From contig JAKCPI010015051.1 of the NCBI GenBank assembly GCA_023213315.1, positions 39,879-103,878 of the forward strand: a stretch of 64,000 nucleotides of DNA, written 5' to 3'. A program made the translations under genes and the position numbers. The number at the start of each line of letters is the position of its first letter. The stretch's first letter is position 1. This DNA is from Euborellia annulipes. Taxonomy: Eukaryota > Arthropoda > Insecta > Dermaptera > Anisolabididae. Below are positions 10,788-22,137 of the stretch, one piece after another. Under the pieces are notes generated by a model that was not told the DNA's origin, searched no databases, and saw nothing but the letters and a program-made list of their open reading frames with translations.

Positions 10788-11222
10788 TAGCCGCGTTGCC
10801 CGCCTTCGGAATATATAAATGCAAAGAATACATAGATCTTTCTCTATACATTTCCTATGGGAGAAATCGTAACTTGAAGAAATAATAAATCAAAAAGTTA
10901 TAGGAATTTCGGGACCCGAGTAGTTTTCCTGGACTCCCCAATAACCTCCTTATTAAGAGGGTTAGGGGGAGGGGGGGGGGGGTAGCATGGGAATGATATG
11001 CAGTAATCTATATATAATAGCGGAGAGTCCACATGTCTGTCTGTCCGTCTGTCACGCTCTGTTTTTGAAAATTTTGAAACGAAATTTTAAAAGAGTGCAA
11101 AATTTCGTTTCAAAATTCCAACGGGAAGTTGGTCTAACAGAGCGCAGACAGACAGATGGACACACTCCGCTATTATATATACAGATTATTGCATATCATT
11201 CTCATGCTACCCCCCTCCCCCT
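10788..11222. mobile_element. ACTAGCCGCG element ending in a fold-back
   Basis: Head and middle as in 6709-7825. 10953-11222 is an inverted repeat with arms of about 125 bp (GGGGTAGCATGGGAATGATA at 10980; CATTCTCATGCTACCCCCC near 11200), both including GTCTGTCTGTCCGTCTG-type microsatellite. Confidence 0.55.
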
Positions 11223-11699
11223 CTCATTTAAAAACGAAGAAAAAATCCCGCCTGTTAACTCATTAATCTCAAAATCAAATTTCCAAAATATTTATTTAAT
11301 AAGTTCATTTGCATATTAATAAAATACAATATAAAAAAATATTTTTTGTTTAATTGTAAATTGTAGCCGACAGAAATAAAGAGCTAATTGAAGATGAGTC
11401 AGTTAACCAGACCACCTGACCACTGATGCACTAACAAAATAAATAAATTAATATAATAGCAGTTTTAATTATGATTTACAAGGACATAAAAGATTCATTG
11501 TATTTCGCATTAAAATTGTAGCATTTAAATTAATATGATTATTACGTAAGTTAATATTAATTTGATATTTTTTTTATAGCTTCATTTTCTGCTTGAAAGT
11601 TTTCGAGACTTGTGCATAGCCAACTTGGAAAAAAAAAATCTTTTTTTAACAGCCCCAAAAAAATAGATTATTTTTTTAATAGGATGAGTAAAAAAAGTT

Positions 11700-11954
11700 T
11701 TTTTTTTAAACACTCACACTTTTTTCTCATTCACTCCTCACACTCACCCACACAGTCTTTTCGGCAACTCAGATCATATAAGACTTTGACGATATCCGTT
11801 ATTAATTAATGTACATATTGGGGGTCCAGGCATTCTTATTTAAGCCTTTTGGTATCCAAATGGCTTAAATAAAATCATCGGACTGCCTGGGGTCCGAACC
11901 CGTGACTTGGTATACGAGGCTAGCACGCTAACCCCTACACCAAGCCCCGAAGGC
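11700..11954 (-). mobile_element. SINE S1, complete, 12-bp TSD
   Basis: Minus strand: GGCTTGGTGTAGGGGTTAGC (A box), GGGTTCGGACCCC (B box), hairpin AAGCC...GGCTT, CGATATCGTCAAAG-like body, GTGTGAGTG-type tail and A tract. Flanked by GTAAAAAAAGTT at 11688-11699 and 11955-11966. Confidence 0.85.
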
Positions 11955-12199
11955 GTAAAAAAAGTTAAAAATCAATTTTATAAATAATTTCTGGTATATT
12001 CGTCCAGGCGTGTCAAACAAGAGTGCTGTTCCGTTCGCACTCTTATCAAACACGCCTCAATTTGATTTAATAATAATTCAAATATTGAATAATTCCAAAG
12101 TAAACTCCATTTTGTCAATATTATGAATTTGAGATATTTTAAATAATTTAAGCCTTGAGGATAGATAAATTCTCCGGGAATTTTAGGAGGAGGGGGAGT

Positions 12200-12415
12200 A
12201 AAAATGATCAAGGTATACTCACGCCCGCAGCAGGTCTGCATAATGAACCTTGAGAGGACACACAGGGATACACACGCCCGCACCAGGGACACACACAGTA
12301 GATCGAAAGTGACCAGAAGAAAAATGTGTATCCCTGTGTGTCCCTCAAGGTTCATTATGCAGACCTGCTGCGGGGATCCTGTGTATACCTCGATAATTTT
12401 TAATCATTTTTACTC
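12200..12415. repeat. Palindrome with about 65-bp near-identical arms
   Basis: CAGCAGGTCTGCATAATGAA at 12227 pairs with TTCATTATGCAGACCTGCTG at 12351; GGGATACACAC pairs with GTGTGTATCCC. The outer part (GTAAAAATGAT / ATCATTTTTAC) continues the arms. No recognised family. Confidence 0.7.
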
Positions 12416-12670
12416 GGGGCGGCAAAGACATCCGAATATTCATGCCCTCTTGACTGGGCGCCTAGACGTAACCGGGATATAGCGAATGGTAAAGAAAACT
12501 TTGTAGAGAGTGACTGACTAAGCGGGAAAAGCTACGGATTATGGATCTAAGTTTCATCACAATTCGGTTTCGAGTTCAGCTTGTCGTAAATCATTTAAAA
12601 TTGCACAGCTTCCTTCCTGAGATGGAAAAGTGGGAGGTAAGCTCACCCGCAGTGAGTTGTCCGTCGTAAG

Positions 12671-12919
12671 CAAGGGCGGACCCAGAGGTGTTTCTCGGGG
12701 GGGGGGGGCGATTTGATGTGACTCGTCGCACAGCACACTATTTTTTCAATTTCGGTAATTTAAAGGCGCATTCTGTACTTGTTTGCCAGAATATAAATAC
12801 AAATCAAATTTTCAAGTATTAATTTTTAAAATTTTACATTAAAAATAATTTTATTATTTTTTCAAATCTCGGGGGGGGGGGGGTAATTACCCCTTTACCC
12901 CCCCTTGTACCCATCCTTG
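12671..12919. mobile_element. hAT-like MITE (8-bp TSD GTCGTAAG)
   Basis: Starts CAAGGGCGGACCCAG and ends GTACCCATCCTTG, flanked by GTCGTAAG at 12663-12670 and 12920-12927 (8 of 8). A fragment of an HT end hairpin (TCGCACAGCACAC) is captured inside. Confidence 0.87.
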
Positions 12920-13031
12920 GTCGTAAGTGATCAAATAAAAAAAAATTCCAAATAGTGTTATATTAGTTTCTTTAATGAGATTGAATTCTATCAGAAATAA
13001 TATTTTAAAATATGTAGGCCTATATCTACGT

Positions 13032-13481
13032 CAGTGTTTTCCAACCTTTTGAAGTACACGGCACCCGAAAGGTGCGTTGGGAATAACATCAGGCCTACAC
13101 ACTAGGGGCATCCTTCCTTTTTTTTCCTCCTAGCAAACCGCCCTTCCGTCCTACCTTTTATTATCAAAGAAAAATTTTTTCCGCACTCGGGTAAATTTTT
13201 CCCCCTTCTGTTAAAATCATTTGATCTTTTTTTTAGCAAAACTTTATTTTATTATTTTGGTTTATCTAAATATCTCGCGTAATTAGAGAATTTGGCTGGG
13301 GGGGGGGGGCATGGGACCAGCTATCCTCCGGGGGGCCTGGAAAGCCCCATATTTCTCAATTTTTCTTGGGCAGGGATCTTTTTTTTTGGGGGGGCTCCCC
13401 GGCACCCCCTAGTTACGCCCATGATCTCACTGCACCCCTTAGCCATTCTCGCGGCACCCTTGGGTGGGTTGGGAACCACTG
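13032..13481. mobile_element. hAT-like element (8-bp TSD)
   Basis: Ends CAGTGTTTTCCAACC and GGTTGGGAACCACTG, flanked by ATCTACGT (13024-13031) and GTCTACGT (13482-13489), 7 of 8. The inner GCCTGGAAAGCCCCAT ... GGCACCCCCTAGTTACGCCC block recurs at 23280-23442. Confidence 0.85.
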
Positions 13482-13489
13482 GTCTACGT

Positions 13490-14735
13490 TTTCTACTGAA
13501 TTTTTAATCGTTTTATACTCAATAGCCAAATGTTAAGTCAAAAGCTGAATAAATAAAAAAAAAAATTTAAACACTTATCAATTCCACAAAAAAAAAAAAA
13601 GAAAATATGTTCTTCAATAAATATCTAATTTTCAGCCATTAATTGCGATTGAAATAGCGAATAGATGTCTAAGTGCATTTGTATTTAATTACCCCCGCAA
13701 GTCGAATCCTCTTAAATGTTTATTTCTCTAGGTCGATGCTGCTATTTTTCAAGATAAATATAAACATACAGACATGTTCCCTGAAATCAACGATGATTTA
13801 TTTAATTTAAAACATTTTAAGTTTTAATTTTAGCAGACGATATAACTTTTTTTTTTTTTATTTGGAGAAATTTTTGAAATTTGTTGTCTGTCGGCGTTTG
13901 TTTGGCTCGTCACGAGACCAAGGGCAGAAAGTTTAAAGTCAAGTGCCAAATTGCCAACTTCTCTTCTATTGTTCCTTTTAACGAAGATTAAGTCAAGCAG
14001 AGCATGGAAATTTGCCAACGAACGGCTTTTTATGACAAATTAACGAACGATTTAATCACTTATCGTGGTGAAAACAACGAGAGAGAGAGAGAGAAATAAT
14101 TATTTTGCCTTAAATGGGAAAATATTTAAATTATAATAATAATAATGAAGAAAAGTGAATCTAAAGGAAAGGGAAATCGTGAGATAAAATTTTCAATTTT
14201 AAATTGTTATCAGATAATTTTGAAAGTGAATAGAAATTTTACGCTTTTAATTATGTAGGAGAATTCATTTTCCTTTAATACACTTTTGTTTTTATCTGTT
14301 TTTTTTTTTTTTGTTTAATTTCTAAAAGAAACAATACTTTGTCTCACGTAGTGTAATTAAGCGTTAATTCTTTTTTTTATTTAGAAAAAGTCTCTCAAAA
14401 AAAAAAAATCATTTTAATGTAGATCAGCACTTCTCACAATTAATGGTGAAAAAATAAAATATGAAACCAATTCACAGCCTAAAGGAATTGCTGGGGACGA
14501 AGCGAAGAGTGCATCCCTGAGTGGGGAGGGAATCCTTCTTTACGTCCACTCAATCGGACAATATTAAAATAAATCGTTAAGATCGAACGAGAAGCTTTAA
14601 ATACGGGGATGGCGAAATCTTAAACTTGAATGAACCCAACAGAAGACATTTTTGGTTGAAGCTATTGAATTTCCACGTTTTCAACAAGTAATTATTATTA
14701 TTCTTTTGTTGGCGTAGGTCAAGGGTCTGGTGGCT
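13490..14735. other. Unique DNA with one dispersed fragment
   Basis: 13840-14040 has balanced composition but no long ORF. 14079-14094 is (GA)n. 14490-14560 (GGGAATCCTTCTTTACGTCC) recurs inverted at 50925-50960, so it is part of a dispersed repeat. Otherwise nothing. Confidence 0.4.
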
Positions 14736-14739
14736 GATT

Positions 14740-15302
14740 GGACATTGTCGGAAACTATGTTGAAAATAAAAACAGATTAAAGACGAAATGAAACAAGACT
14801 TCTATCGGCCTGAATTATTTATTTTTCCTCTGTCGACGTTTCGGAGACTAAACGTCACCCATCTTCAGGACAAAGGTGTTAAAAAATTATTATCTCTGTC
14901 TCCTTTAGTTGTTAGGTAGGTTAGAATGATAGTATATTTTATACTATACAAAAAGGATATATGTACATGCAGAGGAATTTGTATAGTATAAAAAATACTA
15001 ACATTCTAACCTATCTGATTAACTAACCTACTGATTAATAATTGCTGGTCAAATAACATGTCGCTTCCAAGCGTTTTAATTGTAAGGGCCGTAATGTGGT
15101 GAATGAGGTGAAATCCACTGAGGAAGGAGTGCCGATAGGTCTCCGAAATATCTGGAAATATTGCCTTACTAACGAATTAAAAACAATTGCTGAAAATAAA
15201 GCGTTTTTTTTTTTCTCTTTAATTCTAACCTACCTAACAACTGAAGGAGGCAGAGATAAGAATTTTTTAACACCTTTGTCCTGAAGATGGGTGACGTTTC
15301 TT
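14740..15302. mobile_element. Inverted dimer with three hammerhead-like motifs
   Basis: Arms around TTTTTAACACCTTTGTCCTG (15266) and its reverse (14865-14890). Motifs: 14829-14874 minus (complete), 15115-15155 plus (CCA, CTGAGGAA, GGAG..CTCC, GAAATATC, TGG), and 15281 plus, cut by an S1 fragment after GGGTGACGTTT. Confidence 0.65.
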
Positions 15303-15420
15303 CTTATTCTTATTTAAGCCATTTGGTATCCAAATGGCTTAAATAAAATCATCGGACTGCCTAGGGTCCGAACCCGCGACGTTTGGTATACGAGATTAGC
15401 ACGCTAACCTCTACACCAAG
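15303..15420 (-). mobile_element. SINE S1, head and hairpin only
   Basis: Carries the A/B-box head and the complete 16-bp hairpin (AAGCCATTTGG/CCAAATGGCTT). It joins directly to the truncated dimer at 15302. Confidence 0.7.
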
Positions 15421-16160
15421 TTTACAAATGTTAAAAAAAGAGCCGACGATTGTAAATAAATGTTTATTTAGCGAAACATGCGCGCATCATCTTGACTGGA
15501 GCAAGGGCTAATTTTATTTTGAAATTTACGAAACGTCCTGACCTAGATGCTTGTCCCACGAGTTTTGGTTGTTTAAATGACAGTTTTCCTTTGACTTGTG
15601 CCAATCATGCATGGGGGGGGGGGGGGCCGGCAACATTTTATTTCAAGTCTGCTCGCCGCAGAGGCGAAGAGCGTTTTATGATAAACGAACTGTGCCACTG
15701 GAATGCACTATTTTTCCCCCCTCCCCGAGGCTCTTGCACTCTTTCTAGGCCAGCATGTCTATTTTCAATGTTTTAGAGACATTTTAAAATATAATAATAT
15801 AATATTCATTTTTGCCTTTTTTTTTACTCAACGAAGACTGTCATTTCTTCTGCCAGTCTTTCTTCCCCTCACCTAGCTTCTGGGTTTTCCAAGTCTGGTT
15901 TGTTCTTCTTTCTATCTATTTTATATGTTGAAATTTTATAGATTCCTCAAGTCCTATTTAATGCTCATATGCCTGGCTCCGATAATGTTATATAAATTAA
16001 AATTATTATAACAATAAAATTTTAATTTAATTTGAGGATTGTGATAATTATTGACTCAATATTTAAATATTTCTAATTGGAAAATTATACTCCCAGAGAC
16101 ATTGCATTCCATCTCTGCTATGTACTTCAACAAATTCCACTTAAGAGAGGATCCAAAGGA
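15421..16160. other. Unique DNA with a poly(G) tract
   Basis: Contains G tract at 15611-15626 and balanced-composition segments, but no recognisable coding or repeat ends. Confidence 0.35.
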
Positions 16161-16365
16161 TTATAATGAGAACTCGCCTCGAATGCCTTTCTTTTTACCA
16201 GCAGGCGAAATTGGACTATTTTTCTTATGACTAAACCGTTGAGGGTTCATTGTTTAAAACCACATTAGTCCTGATGAAGGGAGGCGTTGATCCCCCGAAA
16301 CGTCGGCTGTATAGTGGTATTAAAATTTGGCCTGAAAGTACCTCCAGCATTTTTATTTCTCATTC
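16161..16365 (+). mobile_element. Single-unit motif element with 11-bp TSD
   Basis: 205-bp insertion flanked by GATCCAAAGGA at 16150-16160 and 16366-16376. It holds one motif (16267-16308): AGTC, CTGATGAA, GGG...CCC, GAAACGTC, GGCT. It shows that the motif-bearing unit transposes on its own, with a target duplication length unlike DNA transposons here. Confidence 0.75.
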
Positions 16366-16407
16366 GATCCAAAGGAGTTTCTCGGGGGGGGGAGTAATCT
16401 GGTGTGA

Positions 16408-16836
16408 ATGTTTAGACATGTGAGAAGAAGTGCTAGCGGTGAATCTCTCTCGAATTGGCTTATGTGTCCAGGTAAAGTCCTTCTAAGGGAATTTCAAAGA
16501 CAATCGAAATACAATCCAAAAGTGGAAGAAGTAGCACTAATTGAGGGCAACTCCGATTACGCCTTTATCAGTCACCTTGATGAAAGGGAGACAACAATAT
16601 CGAGTAGAAACCTTGCACCTCTAGACCAAAATGATGAAATCAAAGAGGACAACTCGAGGGAAATTGGAAATGAAAATACACAACAAAATATAGATCCTAA
16701 TGAAAGCAAAAACGTCGATGCCCTTCAGCCTGAAAACAATTACAATATTGGCACGGAAATTGTGAGGAGTTCCCGCTCTAGACGTGCGTCTGAGTATTTA
16801 AGAGACTACGAAACAACAAAAAGGAGGGAAGAATAG
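16408..16836 (+). pseudogene. Possible Ty3/gypsy-type polyprotein C-terminal fragment
   Basis: ORF of 142 codons. The segment GKVLLREFQRQSKYNPKVEE followed by HLDERETTISSRNLAPLDQ resembles the C-terminal DNA/chromatin-binding tail of Ty3/gypsy integrases (KYNP-like motif, short beta strands, then RN..L). The remainder is acidic, low-complexity and ends in a TAG stop. The 5' side is cut by a poly(G) tract and by a small motif-bearing element that split GATCCAAAGGA just upstream. No reverse transcriptase, protease or LTR is visible nearby. Codon composition is more balanced than in surrounding DNA, arguing for former coding. It could instead be a fragment of another integrase-type element. Confidence 0.4.
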
Positions 16837-16957
16837 GATAATTCATTTAATCAGAATAGACAAGAAAAATCAAAGTATTTTTTTTTTTCTTTGCCAATAT
16901 GTTTATAAATTTTGGAGAGTGGATTGCCTTTATTTGTTACTTATGTCAACACAAAAA

Positions 16958-17046
16958 ATATGGTGTGACTGGTCGCACAGCAAACAACTATCACTTACCT
17001 TCGGTAATTAAAAGTTGTGTTCTGTGCTTATTACACACCAGATTTC
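16958..17046. repeat. Solo HT end hairpin
   Basis: Only the long right-end hairpin of HT is present (GGTGTGACTGGTCGCACAGC ... CTGTGCTTATTACACACC), with no HT body on either side. Confidence 0.7.
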
Positions 17047-17518
17047 AAAAAAGGGAGCCCAAATCGATTACCACCTCGGACCCTCGTAAGTATTAAACCG
17101 CAATAAATAAATTCAGATAAGAACTACTCAAGATATGAAAAAAATAGCAACACTAAAAAAGCAAGTTAATAAAGTTTCCCAGGCAATGATGAATTAAAGA
17201 ATTCGGACACTTCCAAAATACCTTTGAGTTCTTAAAGAATAATTTAGGAGATTGGAAATAGGATGTCGACGATCTTTTGTTAATTTTTGTATGTACAGTC
17301 AGTTTCAATATTAACCGCACCCCTAGAGAATAGAGCCGGGAAGTTAGACAAACAGATTGTTTAGAAAATAAATAAATAAATTTTTAATATTGCAGTGGAG
17401 ATACTATTTTTTGAGACAACAATTACGCCAGCTAAGCGCTCTGGTTGTCTAACTTCACGGCTCTATTCTCTAGGGTTGGTGGTGGGTAATATTGTACACA
17501 AGCCGTATCCTTTTAGGC
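17047..17518. other. AT-rich DNA with inverted GGCTCTATTCTCTAG
   Basis: CTAGAGAATAGAGCCGGGAAG at 17321 faces CGGCTCTATTCTCTAGGG at 17458, with AGACAAACAGA / TCTGGTTGTCT inside, suggesting a small old inverted element of about 150 bp. Confidence 0.45.
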
Positions 17519-17823
17519 CAGGGGCGTATATAAAGGCGGGGGACCGAGGGGCACCCTCCCACCCCCCTCGAAATGTTTGATTGGCTCCGCAGTGCGAAAA
17601 AATGTAGTTCCACGAAAATTTTTTTTTTCCCGCAGGATGGAAAACTTGGGTTCCGCAAAAGGAAAAATGTTCCGCACGACGGCAAAAATTCTGTGCCTCT
17701 AAAAAAAGGCAAAATGACACAGGGCGGAAAAAAATTTAGTTTCTTTAAAAAAAAATTTTCCGCAGAAAAATTTTTGAATTCAGCTCCCCCCCCCCCCGAA
17801 AAAAATTTCTATATGCGCCCCTG
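17519..17823. mobile_element. hAT-like MITE, CAGGGGCGTATA ends
   Basis: Starts CAGGGGCGTATATAAAGG and ends CTATATGCGCCCCTG. Flanking 8-mers TTTTAGGC and ATCTAGAC agree poorly. Same type of ends as 39214-39644. Confidence 0.6.
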
Positions 17824-17829
17824 ATCTAG

Positions 17830-18113
17830 ACTTATGATTTGTCTTTCTGTACGTATACTAATAATTATACTCTGATCTGATGACCTAGGTCCTGATGATG
17901 ATGATTACCATTCGAAACGTTGACAGAAAAAATTGAAATTTTTTTGTTGACTGCCTATTCATTTTAATTGATTTGTGGAAAATATATTTTAAATTTAGTG
18001 CCAGTGTAATATAATAATTTTTGTATCTTTTACATATAATATTAAATGGTTTTCGAATGGGGGGCGCTAAAAAGGTATTGTGCCCCGGGCGCGAGTTATA
18101 CTCGCCACGCCGC
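17830..18113 (+). mobile_element. Motif element joined to a hAT MITE fragment
   Basis: 17888-17924: GGTC, CTGATGAT, weak stem, GAAACGTT, GAC. From 18040 to 18113 the sequence is the right part of the 5885-6378 hAT family (GTATTGTGCCCCGGGCGCG). Confidence 0.55.
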
Positions 18114-18184
18114 TGATAGGATTGCAATTTTGACGTGACAACGTCTTACAAATCATGTGTCTATAGTGGCATGTTAGAGGGGCA

Positions 18185-18840
18185 TGCACGAAAAAGTTTA
18201 TCGGCTTTAATAACTCCTCTGTCTTAAGAGGTATAATTATGGGAAATATACGGTTAGAAAGAATGAGTTTTCAGCTAAAGAATTCACCATTTATTTTTTT
18301 CCTATCATTTTATTTTACCGCGCTGCGGTAAATTCTAATTTGAAAGTTTAAACTCCTGTAGATTCTGAACGGCTAATCAGATCAGACTAAATGGGATGTC
18401 ATTTGGTGCAGAAAGAAAACCTCTAATAGAATAAATAAAAAAATCCCGAGTAATTAACTCCAAAATTGGTTTTTTCTCGAAAAACCTCATTTTTTAGACA
18501 AAAAAATATCGAAAAATAGCCCTACTTGTGCAACGCATAGCGACTTGACCATAAAAGCTACATTAAATCTAAATATAGTTTTAGAAAGAGTGGTTCAATA
18601 CCCCCAGGGCTTTTTTTCTTTTTTTTGATATGACGTCATTTTACCGCATGAGAGCACTCGGCGGGATTTCGTTTTTCGAAATTTTAAACCCCTGTAGATT
18701 CCGAACGGCTAATCAGACCAGACTAAATGGGATGTCAGTTGGTGCAGAAAGATAACCTCTAATAGAATAAATAAAAAAATCCAGAGTACTTAACTCCAAA
18801 ATTAATTTTTTCTCGAAAAACCTCATTTTTAAGCATAAGT
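18185..18840. repeat. Two tandem units of about 336 bp
   Basis: CTGTAGATTCTGAACGGCTAA at 18355 and CTGTAGATTCCGAACGGCTA at 18691; TCTCGAAAAACCTCATTTTT in both. No ends recognised. Confidence 0.7.
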
Positions 18841-19524
18841 CGCCCTTAATGGATAAAAGTTTGGCCACACCTGTCATATATTGTTTCAATGAAAATGTTT
18901 GAACATGTTTATTTATGAAAACAAACTACTAGTAAAAAAAAAAACAAAAACAATACTTTCTCTCTTTATATTTCAATATAGGTAAGAGAAAAAAATTTTT
19001 TTGAAGTCAAGCAAAAGACGTTGTCACGTTAAAAAGCCACCGGCTGTGTAGAAGACACAGCCAACACCTAATTTTACGTTTTCTTGTTATTTTTTTTACT
19101 CACATTGCCTGAGATACGAATACGGCCCCGAGATAAGAGGATTCTTGATAGACACTTCAAGTACACTAACTGAGGTGGGAATGCGTCAAAAATTAGAGTT
19201 GGTTTTTCTCCGTTGCTCTCCTCGGTTGGCTGCCCTTTGGGCCGGAAGAGCTAGCTGCCTGCCTTCCCGAGGAAGCTTTTTAAATCAGCCATCATCAACA
19301 AACAAACTGGGCTTATTTAATAAATATTACGTCAAAAAAAAAAACATTTTATTCATAGAGGAAGTTCATTTCATTTCACTATGTTATGTTAGAAAAATAG
19401 CATAAAAGAAATAAGCATGAAAAAGTTTAGGATTAGGTAGATTTGAATAAATTTAAGATCAAGAATAATTGTATTAATAATAGATGAACGATTTACTTTT
19501 CCATTTTCTTATATAAATTTTTTA
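18841..19524. other. Unique DNA
   Basis: 19130-19310 is of more balanced composition (TTGGCTGCCCTTTGGGCC) but has no supportable ORF. A and T runs elsewhere. Confidence 0.35.
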
Positions 19525-19650
19525 CTTTCTCTTACCCTATATATGAAATATATAGAGAGAGAAAGTATTGCGATCATGTCAAAAATTCGATGTCTAGATA
19601 TTGATGGATATACACGTTTTGAGGTGTGTGTTCAGATTTATAAACATAAA
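19525..19650 (+). mobile_element. HT element, left end only
   Basis: Left hairpin ACTTTCTCTTACC...GAGAGAAAGTA and the next 80 bp to CACGTTTTGAGGTG, then truncated. Confidence 0.7.
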
Positions 19651-19659
19651 AATATAAAA

Positions 19660-20545
19660 TCTGGTGTGACTGGTAGCACAGCACACAACTTTCTTACCTC
19701 GGTAATCGAAAGTTGTGACTGAGCTTGTCACAACAGATTTTTTTGTGTCGATATATATTTAGTTTCCGACAGTACGGTACATTCCAATTTCAAGATGTAA
19801 AATTTATAAACAGAAAAATATTTATATTTTGTTACCATGGCAACCATTTCTTCTATCTTTCCTATGAAGTAAAAGAGTAAAGTGGTATTCATAAGATTTC
19901 AATGCCAAGTGGCATTAAGGCAGCTAAGGCGAAAAATAAAATAAAAATCTATTTTTTGTCGAAGTTTCGAGTGCAGAGCGCATTCTTCATCAGGACAAAA
20001 ATAATGTCAAGTTGTCAGGTTAGTTGACATGGTAGTGTAGCAACGTTTTTACCAATTTATATTTTCTTGAAAACTCGGAACAGTAAAGAGGGTTTTTTCA
20101 AGAAAATATAAATTGTTAAAAACGTTGCTACACTGCCATGTCAACTAACCTGACAACTTGACATCATTTTTGTCCAGATGAAAGGTGCGATCGGCACTCG
20201 AAACGTCGACAAAAAATAGATTTTTATTTTATTTTTTGCCTTAGCTGCCCTTATGCCAAATCCTCATATCATAATATCCAGCCATCAAGAAACAACTTGA
20301 GAATATACATTTAAAAGAGCATCTAAAAAATAATTGATTTTTGCATTTTAATCATAAATCGTTGGAGCGAATTTAGAGAAAATCGAAAAAAAAACTGAAA
20401 ATGTACATCAGTAAAGTATTAGTACTCTTTGGCCGATTTTGATTAAAAGCTTATTTTCACCCTTTTGGGGATGCCGAACTTAAATATAAAATCAATTCCT
20501 TCATGCTTTAAATTAAACACAGACACACAGACAGACCATGTCCCG
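19660..20545 (-). mobile_element. HT element interrupted by a motif dimer
   Basis: End hairpin at 19660-19740, body to 19905, dimer 19905-20270, then the HT body resumes at GAGAATATACATTTAAAAGA and stops near ACCATGTCCCGAAAAAG. Confidence 0.75.
19905..20275. mobile_element. Inverted dimer with two hammerhead-like motifs
   Basis: Arms of about 155 bp. Minus motif 19953-20000: TTTTTGTC, CTGATGAA, GA..TGC/GCA..TC, GAAACTTC, GACAAAAA, an 8-bp stem A. Plus motif 20167-20215 has CTGA changed to CAGA, and stem A is kept. Confidence 0.78.
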
Positions 20546-21033
20546 AAAAAGTTCAAATCTTAACTTAATGATTCTAATAGCGCAGACATAATCTCTGACT
20601 TGATGACAATGTCAACATTCAAACCACTAGACCAGAGAGTGTGCATGTATTCAAATTAACAGCCGGAGGGCATTAACCTTTGAGGAGGCCCCAAATCCTG
20701 GTCACCATTTGCTCATTGACATGTGGTTATTTTATAGAACCCACGAGGAGAGGGAATCTTTTGGACAGGAGCCATTGTCTGTCAAAACAAGAAGAATTAA
20801 GTATGCACCAGCTAGAAATACTCGATGAATCTCAACTACGCACGGGACAAGAAACAAGATCTTAGGAATAAAAGACACTCGCTTAAAGTTTAAAAAAAAA
20901 AAAGAAAAGATTTATTTTTATCAGTGAAAATATAGAGATCGGTTAAATAAAAATATCCTGATTATATTTATAATTACAAAATGCAAACTTTTTGGGTGAA
21001 AGCAGAAGACAAAAAAACAAAAGCACCCTCTAC
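20546..21033. other. Unique DNA
   Basis: Balanced composition at 20640-20870 with a 61-codon open frame that resembles nothing I know. The rest is AT-rich. Confidence 0.35.
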
Positions 21034-21541
21034 CAGGGCCGGAACTGGGAGGTTTGCTAGGAGGGGTAAAATTTTATTTGCCGCCCCCTACCTTCCCCCG
21101 CGCCGTCACTCTAACTAAGCCAAATTGATTATAAAATTGTAATCTTTAAACTTGGGCTTAAATTTGCTCGCCTCTAAAATTTTGCCCTAGGCCCTGGCAT
21201 CACGGGCCTACCCATATATCCACCACGATTAATGGTAATTCGTGTTTCTTAGAGGAGGTGGGAATTTGAAATACGAATATATTTATAAATTATGCATAAT
21301 ATAGTTAAGTAGAATTTGTTAATTTCTTGGATACCTTTGATTGTGATATATTCACTTCACATTTCTTAATAACTAATTTCCATGGCTGTATTTTGATTTC
21401 TCAGGGTTGGTGTGGTTGAAAGGGCAAAATGCCTAAATCCGCACCTGCTAATTTCATTTTGTTTTTTGTGGGCTACTTTTCCTATTTTGCCGCCCGGGGC
21501 ACAGGCCCGCACTGCCCCCCGCCTCCCTAGATCCGGCCCTG
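21034..21541. mobile_element. hAT-like element (8-bp TSD CCCTCTAC)
   Basis: Starts CAGGGCCGGAACTGGGAGG and ends CTAGATCCGGCCCTG, flanked by CCCTCTAC at 21026-21033 and 21542-21549 (8 of 8). Longest member of the 2094/2450 family. Confidence 0.9.
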
Positions 21542-21679
21542 CCCTCTACCTTCGGCCTTGGTAAAAAATCTGGTGTACCTTCGGTAATCGAAAGTTGTGT
21601 TCTGTGCTTGTCACACCAGATTTTTTGTGTCGACATTTAGTTTCCGACATTAGGGTACAATTGAATTCAATAAGTAAAT

Positions 21680-22137
21680 TTTTTTTTCACACCCACACAC
21701 ACATTCACACAGTCTTTTCGGCAACTAAGCTATTTAACAAATGTGGATTTTATAGCTGGATAATCGTTATTTGGTAAATAAAAGAATAGCAGCTAAAATT
21801 ATTTCATTTATTGACCCACTAGGCTGACGTTTCGGTCTTGTTTAAGACCACCCGCAAGCTCTGAGGATGGTCTTGACCAAGACCGAAACGTCAGCCTAGT
21901 GGGTCAATAAAAGAAATAATTTTAGATGCTATTCTTTTTATTTACCTATTAAGCTATTTAAGACTTTGACGATAACCGTTATATTATTTATAATATCTAT
22001 TTGGGGTCCAGGCATTTCTATTTAAGCCATCTGGTATCCAAATGGCTTAAATAAAATCATCGGACTGCCTGGGGTCCGAATCCGCGACGTTCGGTATAGA
22101 ACGGTAGACACGCTACCAACTATACCAAGCCCGTAGG
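21680..22137 (-). mobile_element. SINE S1, split by a motif dimer
   Basis: Tail (CACACATTCACACAGTC, CTTTTCGGCAACT) at 21688-21737; head with B box GGGTCCGAATCCGCGAC and hairpin at 21962-22137. Confidence 0.8.
21738..21950. mobile_element. Inverted dimer with hammerhead-like motifs, 11-bp TSD
   Basis: Flanked by AAGCTATTTAA at 21727-21737 and 21951-21961. Arms GGTAAATAAAAGAATAGC / GCTATTCTTTTTATTTACC. Plus motif 21857-21896: AGCT, CTGAGGAT, GGTC..GACC, GAAACGTC, AGCC. The minus motif keeps the GAAACGTC box and stem but has a decayed CTGA box. Confidence 0.82.

Noticed and set aside
13292..13507. 71-codon Gly/Pro-rich frame
   Set aside because: Lies in G- and C-rich blocks of the hAT-like element 13032-13481.
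17881..17924. Using this copy as evidence for stem B pairing
   Set aside because: Stem B is weak here (GATG against CATTC with mismatch), so it is counted as degenerate.
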